A stretch of 64,000 bases of DNA from Oceanospirillaceae bacterium ASP10-02a (GTDB lineage Bacteria; Pseudomonadota; Gammaproteobacteria; Pseudomonadales; Balneatricaceae), in NCBI GenBank assembly GCA_905182035.1, contig CAJIZL010000018.1, forward strand, positions 22,600-86,599, read 5' to 3'. Positions 35,190 to 44,927 of this stretch are shown piece after piece. Numbering within the stretch: the stretch's first letter is position 1; every line of letters starts with the position of its first letter. Under the pieces are notes generated by a model. It saw nothing but the letters and a program-made list of their open reading frames with translations. It was not told the DNA's origin and ran no database searches. A program made the position numbers and the translations under genes.

Positions 35190-38158
35190 TAGCCTTTCAC
35201 CCTTTCGTTAGTTGGATCAACAAAGTGGTTACTTACCACTTCTACTTCAACGGTTTTACCTTTTACTGGGTAAGCAGCATATATGCGCTCACCAATACGG
35301 TCTTTACCACCGCGCAAGAAACCAAGTGCAATAAAGTTACCCAGTTCTGGGCTGTAAGTCATAGAACTTACCCAACCTTGTTTGTCTGCACCAGCGCTAG
35401 CATTGGCATCAGTCACCAAGATAGAACCTGTAGAGATAGGTGTACGCGGATCAACCGACTTTAAACCTACCAATTGTGGACGATCCGGATGTACCATGCC
35501 TTCACGGTCTTTCAAGTTTTTACCTACAAACCACTTCTTCTTAGAAGCCATGCCATCCATGTGTACGTCGCCCAAGGTTACACGACCATCAAGCTCTGCA
35601 CCGGTAACGTGACCTTTTTCGATACGCAAGGCACCTAGAGTTTCAAGGCCGTAAGGCACGATATCATAAGCCTGACCAGCATCAATAATGGCTTGCCATA
35701 CGTCCGTAGCGTGCTCTGATTCTGCGTAAACTTCATAGGCCATCTCGCCAGAGAAGCTGATCCGCAAGATCACCATCTGGGCACCGTTGTGTTCAGCATG
35801 AACCACACCCATGAATGGGAAAGTTTCGTTGCTGAAATCTACAGATGGGAAAGCAGCCGTTAAGGTAGCACGGGAATCAGGACCAGCAACAGCCATGGCA
35901 CCCCAACGCTCACTCACCGAGCTCACACGAACTTTCAATTCTGGCCAATCAATTTCTAAACAGCGCTCTAAGTACGCCATAACCGGGCCAGCTTTGGCCG
36001 TAGTTGTGGTCATAAAGAAACGGTCTTCAGCAAAACGAGAGGTAGTGCCATCATCATAAACAATGCCATCTTCACGGAGCATTACGCCATAACGAGCTTT
36101 GCCTATTTTTAGAGTGCTGAACATGTTGATGTAAACGCGATCGAGGAACTCAGCAGCATCTGGACCAACAATTTCAATTTTACCCAACGAGGTTACATCA
36201 CAAATACCTACTTTCTTACGCACGTGTTCAGTTTCACGCTCGTATGCATCGTCAATAGTCTCGCCCGCTTGAGGATAATACTGTGGGCGCATGTACATAC
36301 CTGCCTGAACGAATACAGCACCAGCTTTTTCATGCCATTCTTGCATCGGAGTACGACGCACAGGCTTAAAGTGTTTACCAATTTCACGGCCTCCAAAACC
36401 ACCCATAGACACGGGAGCAAGGGGTGCACGAAAACGTGTTGTACCAGTTTCAGCAATGCTCAAACCGCGACACTCAGCCATAATAGCCAAAGCGTTAACG
36501 TTAGACGTACGGCCTTGGTCGTTAGCCATGCCTAAAGTGGTATAGCGCTTAAGGTGCTCTACAGACACAAAACCTTCACGGTGAGACTGAATTACGTCTG
36601 CAGCCGTTACGTCGTGCTGAATATCTACTAATTGCTTACCTTTAGCAGGTACGCTCCATAGTGGCACAATATTAGTAGCGCCATCACGATCTTGTGGTGG
36701 TTGGGCTACAGAACCAGCTTTTCCACCAAGTTCGGCACAGGCTGCCTTAGCAGCATCTACTGCCTGGGCAACACCTACTAACAACCCATTTTCGCCTTCA
36801 GCAGCACCTACAGAGTAGGTGTCTTCGGCTTGGTCGCCAACCACAAAAGCAGCAATCTTCTTGTCATACACAGGTGGCTTACCACCGTGTGCAGCCATTT
36901 GCACTTGCGGCGTCCAACCACCAGAATGTGCCAGCACATCACAGGCAACACGACGACGGTTACTTACACTTTGGCCATTAGCCGCTAGGTCTGCAATTTC
37001 AATGCTACGCACTGCTTGCCAACCTTTAGCTTCTGTCACTACAGCTTGAGTATGGAGTGTAATACCACGTGAATTACAACCATCCAGCAAGGCTTGGCTT
37101 GGATATTGACGACTATCAACTACCGCAGATACCTGAATACCGGCGTCTGAATAATCAAATGCAGTTTGGTAGGCACTGTCGTTGTTGGTAAATACCGCCA
37201 ACATCTTACCCGTTGCTGTACCGTAGTGGTTCAACATTCGACGTGCACCAGAAGCAAGCATGACGTTAGGCTTGTCGTTGTTACCAAACACTAATGGACG
37301 CTCAATGGCACCCGCAGCAATGATAATTTTCTTAGCTTGTACCTTGTGGTAATTTTGACGCACTTTGCCATCTACACTTTCATGTGCAGCTAGCATGTTG
37401 CCGTCAAATCGGCCCCAACATACAGTTCGCGTTAATACTTTGACATTAGATGCAGCTTCTAGAGCCGCAATCGTATCAGCACGCCATTGTTCTAGGTCGG
37501 CGTTGGCTTCGTTATTGGCTTCGTTAAGCAACTGACCACCAAGAACGTTATGTTCATCAAACAACACTACCCGCAAACCACTTTGAGATGCACTCAAAGC
37601 AGCAGCCAAGCCAGCAGAACCACCACCTACTACTGCAACATCACAGAAAGACTGAATGCGATCATAGATATCTGGATCGGCAACCTTAGGCGGAACACCC
37701 ATACCTGCGGCAGCACGTATAGAAGGCTCATAAAACTTGTACCATAGGGCCGCTGGCCACATGAAGGTCTTGTAGTAAAAACCTGCCGAGAACAAAGAAC
37801 CCGGTAAAATTGCACCGGCCAAACCGTTCACAGACATTAAGTCGAACTTTGGAGATGGAAAGCAGTTTTGAGAAAACACTTCCAAACCCTGGGTTACAGG
37901 CTCCATTGTTGCCCTAGCGTTAGGATCGGCTTTACCACCAGAACCAATCGTTACCAAAGCACCCGTTTCTTCTGGGCCACTTGAAGTAACACCACGTGGA
38001 CGGTGATATTTAAAACTACGTCCAACCACTTCTACGCCATTGGCCAACAAGGCCGAAGCCACTGTGTCGCCAACGCGGGCAAGCATTGGTTTACCATCAA
38101 AGGTAAAGTTAAGTTGGGCATCGCCTAAACGGCCTGCACCATGTCTAAATCCGCTCAT
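35189..38158 (-). CDS. soxA: Sarcosine oxidase alpha subunit
   Basis: A 989-residue subunit of the enzyme that oxidatively demethylates sarcosine to glycine, passing the one-carbon unit to tetrahydrofolate. The N-terminal region with FTFDGKPMLARVGDTVASAL and YHRPRGVTSSGPEE is the ferredoxin-like fold. The NAD-binding Rossmann unit is DVAVVGGGSAGLAAALSAS (about residue 170). The C-terminal half, from about residue 600, is GcvT-like and binds folate (ERWGAMAVAGPDSR, TLGALRIEKGHVTGAELDG). Length agrees with SoxA (about 965-1000). It overlaps soxD by four bases (ATGA) and soxG by one codon edge. The genes for glyA and purU that often accompany it are not here. Confidence 0.95.
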   Translation of the reverse strand: MSGFRHGAGRLGDAQLNFTFDGKPMLARVGDTVASALLANGVEVVGRSFKYHRPRGVTSSGPEETGALVTIGSGGKADPNARATMEPVTQGLEVFSQNCFPSPKFDLMSVNGLAGAILPGSLFSAGFYYKTFMWPAALWYKFYEPSIRAAAGMGVPPKVADPDIYDRIQSFCDVAVVGGGSAGLAAALSASQSGLRVVLFDEHNVLGGQLLNEANNEANADLEQWRADTIAALEAASNVKVLTRTVCWGRFDGNMLAAHESVDGKVRQNYHKVQAKKIIIAAGAIERPLVFGNNDKPNVMLASGARRMLNHYGTATGKMLAVFTNNDSAYQTAFDYSDAGIQVSAVVDSRQYPSQALLDGCNSRGITLHTQAVVTEAKGWQAVRSIEIADLAANGQSVSNRRRVACDVLAHSGGWTPQVQMAAHGGKPPVYDKKIAAFVVGDQAEDTYSVGAAEGENGLLVGVAQAVDAAKAACAELGGKAGSVAQPPQDRDGATNIVPLWSVPAKGKQLVDIQHDVTAADVIQSHREGFVSVEHLKRYTTLGMANDQGRTSNVNALAIMAECRGLSIAETGTTRFRAPLAPVSMGGFGGREIGKHFKPVRRTPMQEWHEKAGAVFVQAGMYMRPQYYPQAGETIDDAYERETEHVRKKVGICDVTSLGKIEIVGPDAAEFLDRVYINMFSTLKIGKARYGVMLREDGIVYDDGTTSRFAEDRFFMTTTTAKAGPVMAYLERCLEIDWPELKVRVSSVSERWGAMAVAGPDSRATLTAAFPSVDFSNETFPFMGVVHAEHNGAQMVILRISFSGEMAYEVYAESEHATDVWQAIIDAGQAYDIVPYGLETLGALRIEKGHVTGAELDGRVTLGDVHMDGMASKKKWFVGKNLKDREGMVHPDRPQLVGLKSVDPRTPISTGSILVTDANASAGADKQGWVSSMTYSPELGNFIALGFLRGGKDRIGERIYAAYPVKGKTVEVEVVSNHFVDPTNERVKG

Positions 38159-38427
38159 GATGCAGCCTCCGGATTCTCATGGGGTAAACCCACCCAAGAA
38201 ATGTCGTGCGTTAAGGTGTTGCGCTGAACTTTTAGCCAAGCTCTGCAACCAAACGCATGATGCCAATATTCAATGTGCTCACCAGCAGGATTAGCGCGCT
38301 CGTAAACGAATTTATTCCACTCCTCCATAGGAGCATCGTTGTCTGGTGTGGTGCGAGTGGCGTCTTCACCGTAAGTAAATTCGCTGTGTTCCCGTTCGCC
38401 ACAATAGGGGCAATTAATTCTAATCAT
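38155..38427 (-). CDS. soxD: Sarcosine oxidase delta subunit
   Basis: A 90-residue zinc-binding subunit of heterotetrameric sarcosine oxidase. The N-terminal INCPYCGEREHSEFTYG supplies two cysteines, and HHAFGCRAWLKVQR supplies the histidine and third cysteine of the zinc site. Characteristic WNKFVYERANPAGEHIEYW lies between. Gene order B-D-A-G is standard. Three bases separate it from the soxB stop, and its end overlaps soxA by four bases. Confidence 0.94.
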   Translation of the reverse strand: MIRINCPYCGEREHSEFTYGEDATRTTPDNDAPMEEWNKFVYERANPAGEHIEYWHHAFGCRAWLKVQRNTLTHDISWVGLPHENPEAAS

Positions 38428-38429
38428 AA

Positions 38430-39686
38430 TTAGTGCGCCTTCGGATATGGACCCATACCCTTTTCATCAATCGTGTAGCCTTTGGCAAAACGATCTAAGG
38501 TATAAGCTTTGTTAAGTTCGTGGGCTTCGTCATTGGCAATAGTATGCGCAAAACAGTAACCCGAGGCAGGCGTGGCTTTAAAACCACCGTAACACCAACC
38601 CGTGTTGAGGTATAAACCGTCAATTGGGCCAACATCAATAATTGGTGAGCCGTCCATAGACATGTCCATTACACCACCCCAGTTACGAAGTAACTTCAGG
38701 CGCGAAAGACATGGCATCATGGTTAAGCCACCAGCAATTACATCTTCAAATACAGGCAAGTTGCCGCGCTGAGCGTAAGTATTGTAGCCATCGATGTCGC
38801 CACCGAATACTACACCACCTTTATCTGACTGAGACACATAAAAGTGGCCTGCACCAAAAGTGACAACACCATTGATTAACGGCTTGTATGGTTCAGTAAC
38901 AAAGGCTTGTAACACATGACTTTCAATCGGCAGGCGCATGCCCAGTTTCTCTGCCAAACGGCTAGAGCTACCAGCAACAGCCATGCCTACTTTTTCTGCA
39001 TGAATGTCGCCACGATTGGTTTTAACACCAATAATACGTTCACCCTGCTTAATAAAGTCGATCACTTCACAGTTTTGAATAATGTCTACACCCAACTGAT
39101 CAGCGGCACGGGCATAGCCCCAAGCCACAGCATCATGACGAGCGTTACCGGCATCTGGCTGTAAAATACCACCCCACACAGGGAAGCGAGTATCTGCACT
39201 GCCATCAATAATAGGTTCGCGCTCTAGCACCTCTTCGCGGCTCAGTAATTCAGATTGAATACCGTTTAAGCGCATGGTGTTAGCACGGCGGGCAAAAGTA
39301 TCGTATTGCGACTTAGAGTGGGCAATGTTCATTACGCCACGAGGCGAGAACATCACGTTGTAGTTTAAGTCTTGCGCCATATCGCGCCACAGATTCATAC
39401 CATGTTCATAGAATGGCGCGTTGCCATCTAACAAGTAGTTAGAACGGACAATAGTAGTGTTACGACCCACGTTACCACCGCCAATCCAGCCTTTTTCAAG
39501 GATAGCTACGTTAGTAATACCGTGATTTTTTGCCAAATAGTAAGCAGTGGCAAGACCGTGGCCACCACCACCAATAATAATGACGTCGTAATTAGATTTT
39601 GGCTCTGGGTCACGCCACGCTCGCTGCCAATGTTTATGGCCTCGTAGTGCATTCCAAGCGATGTTTAGGGCATTGTATTGGCCCAT
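38430..39686 (-). CDS. soxB: Sarcosine oxidase beta subunit
   Basis: A 418-residue flavoprotein subunit that carries FAD and covalently attached FMN and oxidises sarcosine. FAD motif: DVIIIGGGGHGLATAYYLAK (about residues 34-53); NVGRNTTIVRSNYLLD follows, and the C-terminal LYLNTGWCYGGFKATPASG closes the flavin site. The family's conserved N-terminal YNALNIAWNALRGHKHWQRA is present directly after the ATG at 39686, which has GGAGG six bases upstream; a start at 39716 is less likely. First gene of soxBDAG, with its promoter in the 504 bases upstream. Confidence 0.95.
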   Translation of the reverse strand: MGQYNALNIAWNALRGHKHWQRAWRDPEPKSNYDVIIIGGGGHGLATAYYLAKNHGITNVAILEKGWIGGGNVGRNTTIVRSNYLLDGNAPFYEHGMNLWRDMAQDLNYNVMFSPRGVMNIAHSKSQYDTFARRANTMRLNGIQSELLSREEVLEREPIIDGSADTRFPVWGGILQPDAGNARHDAVAWGYARAADQLGVDIIQNCEVIDFIKQGERIIGVKTNRGDIHAEKVGMAVAGSSSRLAEKLGMRLPIESHVLQAFVTEPYKPLINGVVTFGAGHFYVSQSDKGGVVFGGDIDGYNTYAQRGNLPVFEDVIAGGLTMMPCLSRLKLLRNWGGVMDMSMDGSPIIDVGPIDGLYLNTGWCYGGFKATPASGYCFAHTIANDEAHELNKAYTLDRFAKGYTIDEKGMGPYPKAH

Positions 39687-40190
39687 GTGTGCCTCCGCTA
39701 TTATTGTTGTAGCCACAGGTGGCTGGTTTGCAGATTATCAAAGTATCACCATGCAAAATGGGATCTTTATCTTGTGTTCGAAAAGTAAAATAATTGGGCT
39801 GGGGGGTAGAAGGATAAATCGACACCTTGTGTCGCTTTTGAACACAAAACGACAAAAAAGAGGATATAATCGACTTATACCCCTTTATTTTCACTTTTTG
39901 CCATAATTTTGTATAGGAAATTAGTCTAAGACTAATTTTACAATTCTAAATAACTCATCAGATTATGCACAGTAAAAAGAACCCAGTCTAATGGACACTC
40001 TAACTGTCTACAACTTAAACCTTTATGATGGAGATAAGGTTTTTCTGAATCTAGGCCTTAAAAGCGACACCTTGCCTGTGCCTCTTTTTAATTGGTTGTT
40101 AATCCTTTAAGTGACGAATTTTGATTACTACATGAACACGACGGCTCTTGGTATGATTTCGCCCTGGTCATCCATTGCTGTTCTCTCGTC
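39687..40190. promoter_or_regulatory. sox operon control region with repeated CGACAC elements
   Basis: No convincing gene occupies these 504 bases. The inverted repeat CGACAC-CTT-GTGTCG lies at 39820-39834, and a further CGACA occurs at 39850-39854, 30 bases from the first, so half-sites fall on one helix face. The 10-mer CGACACCTTG of 39820-39829 recurs exactly at 40065-40074. Such TGTCG half-site pairs could bind the activator of the sarcosine operon. The rest is AT-rich with no ORF longer than shadows. Confidence 0.4.
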
Positions 40191-40715
40191 TCAAGAGCAC
40201 CGCGCACGGCAGATTTTAGTGTCATTGATGGCTAAAAAGCAGCGGCGCAAAACTTCTTCCGCGATCACTTCTACACCAGCTCTCAAAACGGCATCCCTAA
40301 AATTAAAACGTTGGATAAGTTTGGCAAGAATTTCTGCAGATAATTGACTGTTTTGCCTACTCAACACTAGTAGTGAAATAATAACATTGCTCACGTAGTA
40401 AAAAATCACCTGTGGCGATACCCCCTCGTCTCCTACTAAATCCAAATAACGCGCTACTATTTGCTCGAACACAGGGGTATAGGGCGATTTACCTCGGCAT
40501 ACGTCCTTCACAATAATGGACAGCAACTCTACAGTGGGAGGGTGTTCTGGCATCATGTAGTTAACCTCTTCGTAAACCACGTTGTGGCTTAACAAGTACA
40601 CAACCAGGGCCGTTGATTCTGAGGTGATACAGTGGTTTTGATAATCAACACAACGGCTTTCAAACGCATCAATAGCTTGCACGGGATGCACCTCGCCCAG
40701 TGGATACGTGATCAT
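40191..40715 (-). CDS. Hypothetical protein
   Basis: A 174-residue soluble protein I do not recognise. It has no signal peptide or membrane helix and is predicted largely alpha-helical, with hydrophobic stretches such as ALVVYLLSHNVVYEEVNYMM and VIFYYVSNVIISLLVLSRQN and an arginine-rich C-terminus. I use the ATG at 40715; a TTG at 40727 is also in frame. Its 5' end overlaps the 3' end of the next upstream small gene by about 47 bases in another frame, more than usual, so one of the two reading frames may have a later start or a changed end. It lies upstream of the sox control region on the same strand. Confidence 0.5.
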   Translation of the reverse strand: MITYPLGEVHPVQAIDAFESRCVDYQNHCITSESTALVVYLLSHNVVYEEVNYMMPEHPPTVELLSIIVKDVCRGKSPYTPVFEQIVARYLDLVGDEGVSPQVIFYYVSNVIISLLVLSRQNSQLSAEILAKLIQRFNFRDAVLRAGVEVIAEEVLRRCFLAINDTKICRARCS

Positions 40716-40968
40716 ATTTATGGCCAACGGTCAGTACAGTTTCTCCATCTGCATCAATAAGGTAGGTGTTGCGCAGAGATTTAAGGTGCTGTTGCACATG
40801 GCGCATGTCTTTCATCAGCCGCTTAAGGCCACGCTGAGTTAAACTGGTGTAGTGCTTGCCTTCACCAATATCGCAGCTGTCGCCGTATAACATAAGCAAT
40901 TCTACTTGCAGGTGTTCCACAGAACTGATGTGTTGCGAAATGTTGGGTTGAAGTAAATGAAGATCCAT
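40669..40968 (-). CDS. Hypothetical protein
   Basis: A 99-residue soluble protein of unknown function. The start at 40968 has AGGAG well placed upstream; an in-frame extension to 41022 lacks this. The central region VEHLQVELLMLYGDSCDIGE and QRGLKRLMKDMRHVQQHLKS looks helical and amphipathic, compatible with a small protein-binding module. The last about 15 residues are encoded in DNA that also encodes the N-terminus of the next gene in a different frame. It lies about 130 bases below the end of the histidine kinase gene's stop on the same strand and could be read through from it. Confidence 0.5.
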   Translation of the reverse strand: MDLHLLQPNISQHISSVEHLQVELLMLYGDSCDIGEGKHYTSLTQRGLKRLMKDMRHVQQHLKSLRNTYLIDADGETVLTVGHKYDHVSTGRGASRASY

Positions 40969-41095
40969 GGTCCTGCTCCTTGTTATTGGTGTTGGTATGA
41001 CAACTATTAAACAACTTAACAATGAGGAACTATGGAAGACTTCCTGAAGATGTAAGGAATAAGTCTGAAGAAATGATGAAGATGACCAACTGAGG

Positions 41096-43198
41096 CTATA
41101 TCAGGCTTGCTGGAAGCCTTATGGAGAAACAAACGCCGGACCCATCGGATAGATTAGCAACTTGAGCGGCGCCTTTGTGGAACTGAGCAATGGTTTGTAC
41201 TACGTAGAGCCCAAGACCAAAGTGCCCGGCACCGCCCGCTGAGGCCTGGGTGCGGGAGGTCACCATAGACTGGAATAATTGGTCCGCCTCATCCAAGTTA
41301 ATTTGTTCACCTTGATTTTCAACGTCTACAATCCAATCAAATTTATCTGCGCTCAAACGTACTATTATGGGCGTGCCTTGACGGTGAAAATCCTTCGCAT
41401 TGTCTAACAATTTATCAAGTGCCTGCTCTAAGCGATAATCTACCGCCTGCACCATTGCAGACTTTTTAGTGCCCACGTACTCAATAACAACGTCATGCCC
41501 TGCCATTTGATGCTGGTGCTGGCAGTACAGGGTAAGAAAGTGGTTAACATCCAGAGGTTCTAATTCGTCATTAGTTAAAGCTTGCTCAAGATTGGCAGCA
41601 GAAGACAGCTTTGACAAGATCGACTCAATTTTATGCAGGCCGCGTTTGGCAATATCGATGTAACCTTTGATCTCACCATCAAGGGGGTAATCAGATATGT
41701 TCTCAAGAGACGTGGATATGGCATTTAAGGGATTTTTTATTTCATGGCTTAAGGTGCGTGGCATAGTGGACATGAAGGACTGCTGTTCGTGAAGCTTAGA
41801 CACCACGTCGGAGAAACTACGCGCTAAATCACCTATAGAATCATCTCGGTCTACCTGGCCCACAATTTTACTCGCCACCAATCGTCCTTCATCATTCACC
41901 ATGTGTGCCGTTTCTATGCGCAATTTACGCACACGATAGGCCAGGCGCCAAAACAAGAAAAAGACAATTGAAAAAATGAGTAGAATGCCAACCACACTAA
42001 AAAGCACAATACTCTGCAAAGACTTAAGCTGTAATTTTAATATTTGATCAGTGGATTGTTTAACCAGCACAATACCTATGACCGAGCCATCATCGGATAA
42101 TACCGGCGCTGCAGTGGCTAAAAAGCCGCCACCACCCAAAGAAGACCAGCGGGCTTGGGCTAAGTCACCAAGCTGAGCCGCGAACAGCAACTCTTGTTGC
42201 GTTTCCAATTCGTCGCCAGTAATGCCCATACTTATCTGCAACAACAGCATCATGGCCTCGTCTAAAAGGCCACCCACATCATCCAACACAGTGGTTTCGC
42301 TTAGCTGCGAATACTCGCGAGGTTTGACCAGTGTTTGGGCTCTCAACTGAAGTTTTACATCGTATAAAGCAATATGACTTACAGATTTAGCCAGACTTTC
42401 AAGCAATTGATTGGCAGCCGAGGAACTGGTATTTAGGGTATGAAAACCCTTTGACGAACCCATGGAAGAAATGCCGCTTCTAGTAGTACCATCGTACACA
42501 GAGAAACGTAATTCCTGCTTTTGATTTAGGCTTACTTTGTTGATTTTGATCTCAACCGTATAGCCTTCAAGTGTTGGCATCATCGCAGCTTCAATAGGCG
42601 CTGCTTGAAAGCGATCCATAGTGTCACGCCGCCAGTCAGCTCCCACTCTAAAGATAGCCACAAAACCACCTTGCTGAGGCACCAATACAACACGTTCAAT
42701 TTCATCACGCTGATTAATCCATTCAAACCTCACGTGGTCTCTTGAATCAAAACCATTTATAGAACCTGCCTCATAATCAGGATCTACGTCTCGCACGTCA
42801 ATCAGTCCATAATAACTACCGTTGCGCTCACCTACCGCAATAGAAAAGCCAAGCCCTTCATAAAGCTGACGCCTAGGAAAAGACTCCCTTCGATAACTTT
42901 GATCTTGCCAATCTTGCTTAGAACCATCAACTGTTATGGGAGTGGCAAGGTAGGTTTTAGGCAGGGGCGCCCCTTCCTGAAGAGACAAGGCAAGGCTTTC
43001 TTTTTTATTGTAAAAGGTGTTCGCAACAGATCTTCCAAACTGCTCTTGAGAGATCAACTGCCCTGAGTCTAAAAATTGTTTCGCCTCATTGATAAACTGA
43101 TAACCAAGCCAAGGCACTGCCGCCAGCACTACTATCAAACTAAGCACTTGGAAGGACAGTTTAAAACTGCGTTTGCGCCTACGAAATTCAGCCACCAA
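41096..43198 (-). CDS. Sensor histidine kinase resembling the dedicated-sortase-system kinase (PdsS-like)
   Basis: A 700-residue membrane kinase. One helix lies near residues 15-32 and a second near 395-418 (SIVLFSVVGILLIFSIVFFL), bounding a periplasmic domain of about 360 residues that contains a carbohydrate-binding-module-9-like segment (ITVDGSKQDW, DSRDHVRFEW). HAMP follows, then the phospho-acceptor region TLSHEIKNPLNAIST (about residue 490), an N-box LDKLLDNAKDFH, a degenerate D-box VDVENQGE and a G-box HFGLGLYVVQTI. Length and domain order fit the histidine kinase of the proteobacterial dedicated sortase system (about 703 residues). The start is TTG 43198 or GTG 43195, directly abutting the response regulator stop. 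No sortase gene is present nearby. Confidence 0.78.
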   Translation of the reverse strand: MVAEFRRRKRSFKLSFQVLSLIVVLAAVPWLGYQFINEAKQFLDSGQLISQEQFGRSVANTFYNKKESLALSLQEGAPLPKTYLATPITVDGSKQDWQDQSYRRESFPRRQLYEGLGFSIAVGERNGSYYGLIDVRDVDPDYEAGSINGFDSRDHVRFEWINQRDEIERVVLVPQQGGFVAIFRVGADWRRDTMDRFQAAPIEAAMMPTLEGYTVEIKINKVSLNQKQELRFSVYDGTTRSGISSMGSSKGFHTLNTSSSAANQLLESLAKSVSHIALYDVKLQLRAQTLVKPREYSQLSETTVLDDVGGLLDEAMMLLLQISMGITGDELETQQELLFAAQLGDLAQARWSSLGGGGFLATAAPVLSDDGSVIGIVLVKQSTDQILKLQLKSLQSIVLFSVVGILLIFSIVFFLFWRLAYRVRKLRIETAHMVNDEGRLVASKIVGQVDRDDSIGDLARSFSDVVSKLHEQQSFMSTMPRTLSHEIKNPLNAISTSLENISDYPLDGEIKGYIDIAKRGLHKIESILSKLSSAANLEQALTNDELEPLDVNHFLTLYCQHQHQMAGHDVVIEYVGTKKSAMVQAVDYRLEQALDKLLDNAKDFHRQGTPIIVRLSADKFDWIVDVENQGEQINLDEADQLFQSMVTSRTQASAGGAGHFGLGLYVVQTIAQFHKGAAQVANLSDGSGVCFSIRLPASLI

Positions 43199-43903
43199 TT
43201 AAGCCTTCCACCGGTACCCGAGACCATATTCAGAATCTATACCATTAAACTCAGGTGCTGCCCTTCTAATCTTTTTCTTAAGGTTCTTTATGTGCGCACT
43301 AATGGTGTTCTTTTCAACCACGCTTGAGTGGGTCACTTGAGCAAAGCGATCATAAGTAATTACATTGCCAGGGTGCAGCACTAAGGCATGTAACATGTTG
43401 AACTCTGTCACAGTAAGGTTCAATACAGGTTCTCCCGCCCATGCAACACTCCTAGATAAGGTATTGAGCACTAGCTCACCCCGAACCACCTCCGTGTTAG
43501 CGTCGTCAGATGGCCGTGATTGGTTATTAGCCAGCATCATTAGCGTTGCTACCTTGGCAGCCAAAAACTCCATACTAATTGGCTTGGATTGGTAGTCCCA
43601 TGCACCCATTTTTAGGCCCCACACTTTATCGAATTCACCATCGCGATCAGTTAAAAACAGTACTGGTAGCCCTTCATGAAAACGAACAGCTTCACTGTAA
43701 AGTTCAAACCCTCCATCATAGTCACTGCCTAAAATAATATCTAAAATAAGCAAGTCTGGCCGGTTGCGACTTAAGTGATCAAGGGCTTCAGCCTTGGTAG
43801 CAAAGGCGTGTACCGTGTATAAGCGACGGGTGAGTAAATTTTCATAATTGGATCGTTGATCATCGTCATCTTCAACAATCACTATGGTGCCATTCTTGCT
43901 CAT
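43199..43903 (-). CDS. OmpR-family response regulator (PdsR-like)
   Basis: A 234-residue two-component regulator. The receiver domain has the acidic pocket VIVEDDDDQRSNY, the phospho-accepting aspartate in DLLILDIILGSDYDGG, the switch threonine in LFLTDRDGE and the lysine in SKPISMEF. The C-terminal winged helix runs from about residue 135 to the end (LTVTEFNMLHALVLHPGNVI, AHIKNLKKKIRR, SEYGLGYRW). The long insertion after the phosphorylation aspartate (GSDYDGGFELY) is like the dedicated-sortase-system regulators. GGGAGAGGG precedes its ATG. It is directly upstream of the kinase and 15 bases after the secreted 172-residue protein gene, forming one operon. Confidence 0.88.
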   Translation of the reverse strand: MSKNGTIVIVEDDDDQRSNYENLLTRRLYTVHAFATKAEALDHLSRNRPDLLILDIILGSDYDGGFELYSEAVRFHEGLPVLFLTDRDGEFDKVWGLKMGAWDYQSKPISMEFLAAKVATLMMLANNQSRPSDDANTEVVRGELVLNTLSRSVAWAGEPVLNLTVTEFNMLHALVLHPGNVITYDRFAQVTHSSVVEKNTISAHIKNLKKKIRRAAPEFNGIDSEYGLGYRWKA

Positions 43904-43918
43904 ACCCTCTCCCTGTTG

Positions 43919-44437
43919 TTAATCTATGGCACCAATCCAGCGCAATGCAGCGCTTGACCCAGTTTCAGAAAAAGATGCTTTTATAGTCTGGCCCTCACTG
44001 TAAATCAACAGGTTCACCGGCGACTGAGCCTGTGAAATAGCAGCCAACATAGGCTCGGTCACTTCCCCGTAAAACACTGCACTAGGTCCTTGCTTAGACA
44101 CAAAAGTTTGGCCAGCAATAATTATTTCCACGCGGTCAATCTGGCTTGGAATGATATAATAAATGGAGCCGTCTTGACGGCGGTTAATCTGAAACTCAGT
44201 TGAACCAAACCAGCCCACATCCATTATTGTCGTGGCATCAGAATATTTATGCTTTAACACCCCACGTTCAAACACATGGCGTACCGCCCAATCACCATAA
44301 CAATCATAAATAATATGATCAGAATGCATTGGCTTATCACACTGCTTGGGCATGCCCGCGTAACTGGTTACAGACACCACTAGCAAAAGCAGTAACAGTA
44401 ATCCAATACGAATAGTTGTGAGTTGGGTGTACAACAT
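43919..44437 (-). CDS. Secreted protein of unknown function, first gene of the kinase operon
   Basis: A 172-residue protein with a clear signal peptide (IRIGLLLLLLLVVSVTSYA, cleavage near residue 27), so periplasmic. The mature part has paired cysteines (KQCDKPM and YDCYGDWAV), suggesting a disulfide, and resembles small IalB-like periplasmic proteins, though weakly: CYGDWAVRHVF is the most similar stretch. It sits upstream of the response regulator and kinase and is likely co-transcribed, so it may modulate the kinase's periplasmic sensor. This is an inference from location. Confidence 0.7.
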   Translation of the reverse strand: MLYTQLTTIRIGLLLLLLLVVSVTSYAGMPKQCDKPMHSDHIIYDCYGDWAVRHVFERGVLKHKYSDATTIMDVGWFGSTEFQINRRQDGSIYYIIPSQIDRVEIIIAGQTFVSKQGPSAVFYGEVTEPMLAAISQAQSPVNLLIYSEGQTIKASFSETGSSAALRWIGAID

Positions 44438-44927
44438 AAAGTTCAGAAGAATCTCTTGTGCATTTGAATTCTAAGACAACTTACCAGTTCAGATCCTACG
44501 CGCCAAGAGCATCTAGCTCTTCAGATCAATAATTCATTGAATCTTCATGGTTAAGACAGTCTGAACTAACAGATTGATAAGGATGAAGTAGTTTGTGTTA
44601 AATTGATGCTACTGAGTAAAAGTCATGAAGACAGCGGTAATGTTGTTGCTTGGGATCCAAAAGTACGGGAAGTTCAATGCACTGTTTAGCCTGCCCCCTT
44701 ATTCTTCTCATATTCCAGGACGCCGGCAGTACCTGTAATTATCATGACCGCAGCACTGGTACTGAACAGCAACATTATTATGAAAAAAATGCGCATTGAA
44801 AAGAGGTTCTAGTAATTGGGATTGACATCAGATGCCCTTTAGATTGTTATCACAATAGAATATCAAAGCGATAATGCCCGAGCTATCGAGCCAGCACATT
44901 ATCACTCTGAATTTTTCTTATATTTTC
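44438..44927. other. Intergenic region between the kinase operon and the OmpA-domain gene
   Basis: About 490 bases with no reading frame I can support on either strand. It carries short repeats of TTCAGATC (around 44489 and 44520) and an inverted repeat AAGAGC-ATCTA-GCTCTT at 44505-44521, about 70 bases before the start of the kinase operon, which could be sites for the response regulator. In other bacteria with this two-component pair, sortase and target genes lie at about this place; nothing of them is visible. Confidence 0.4.
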
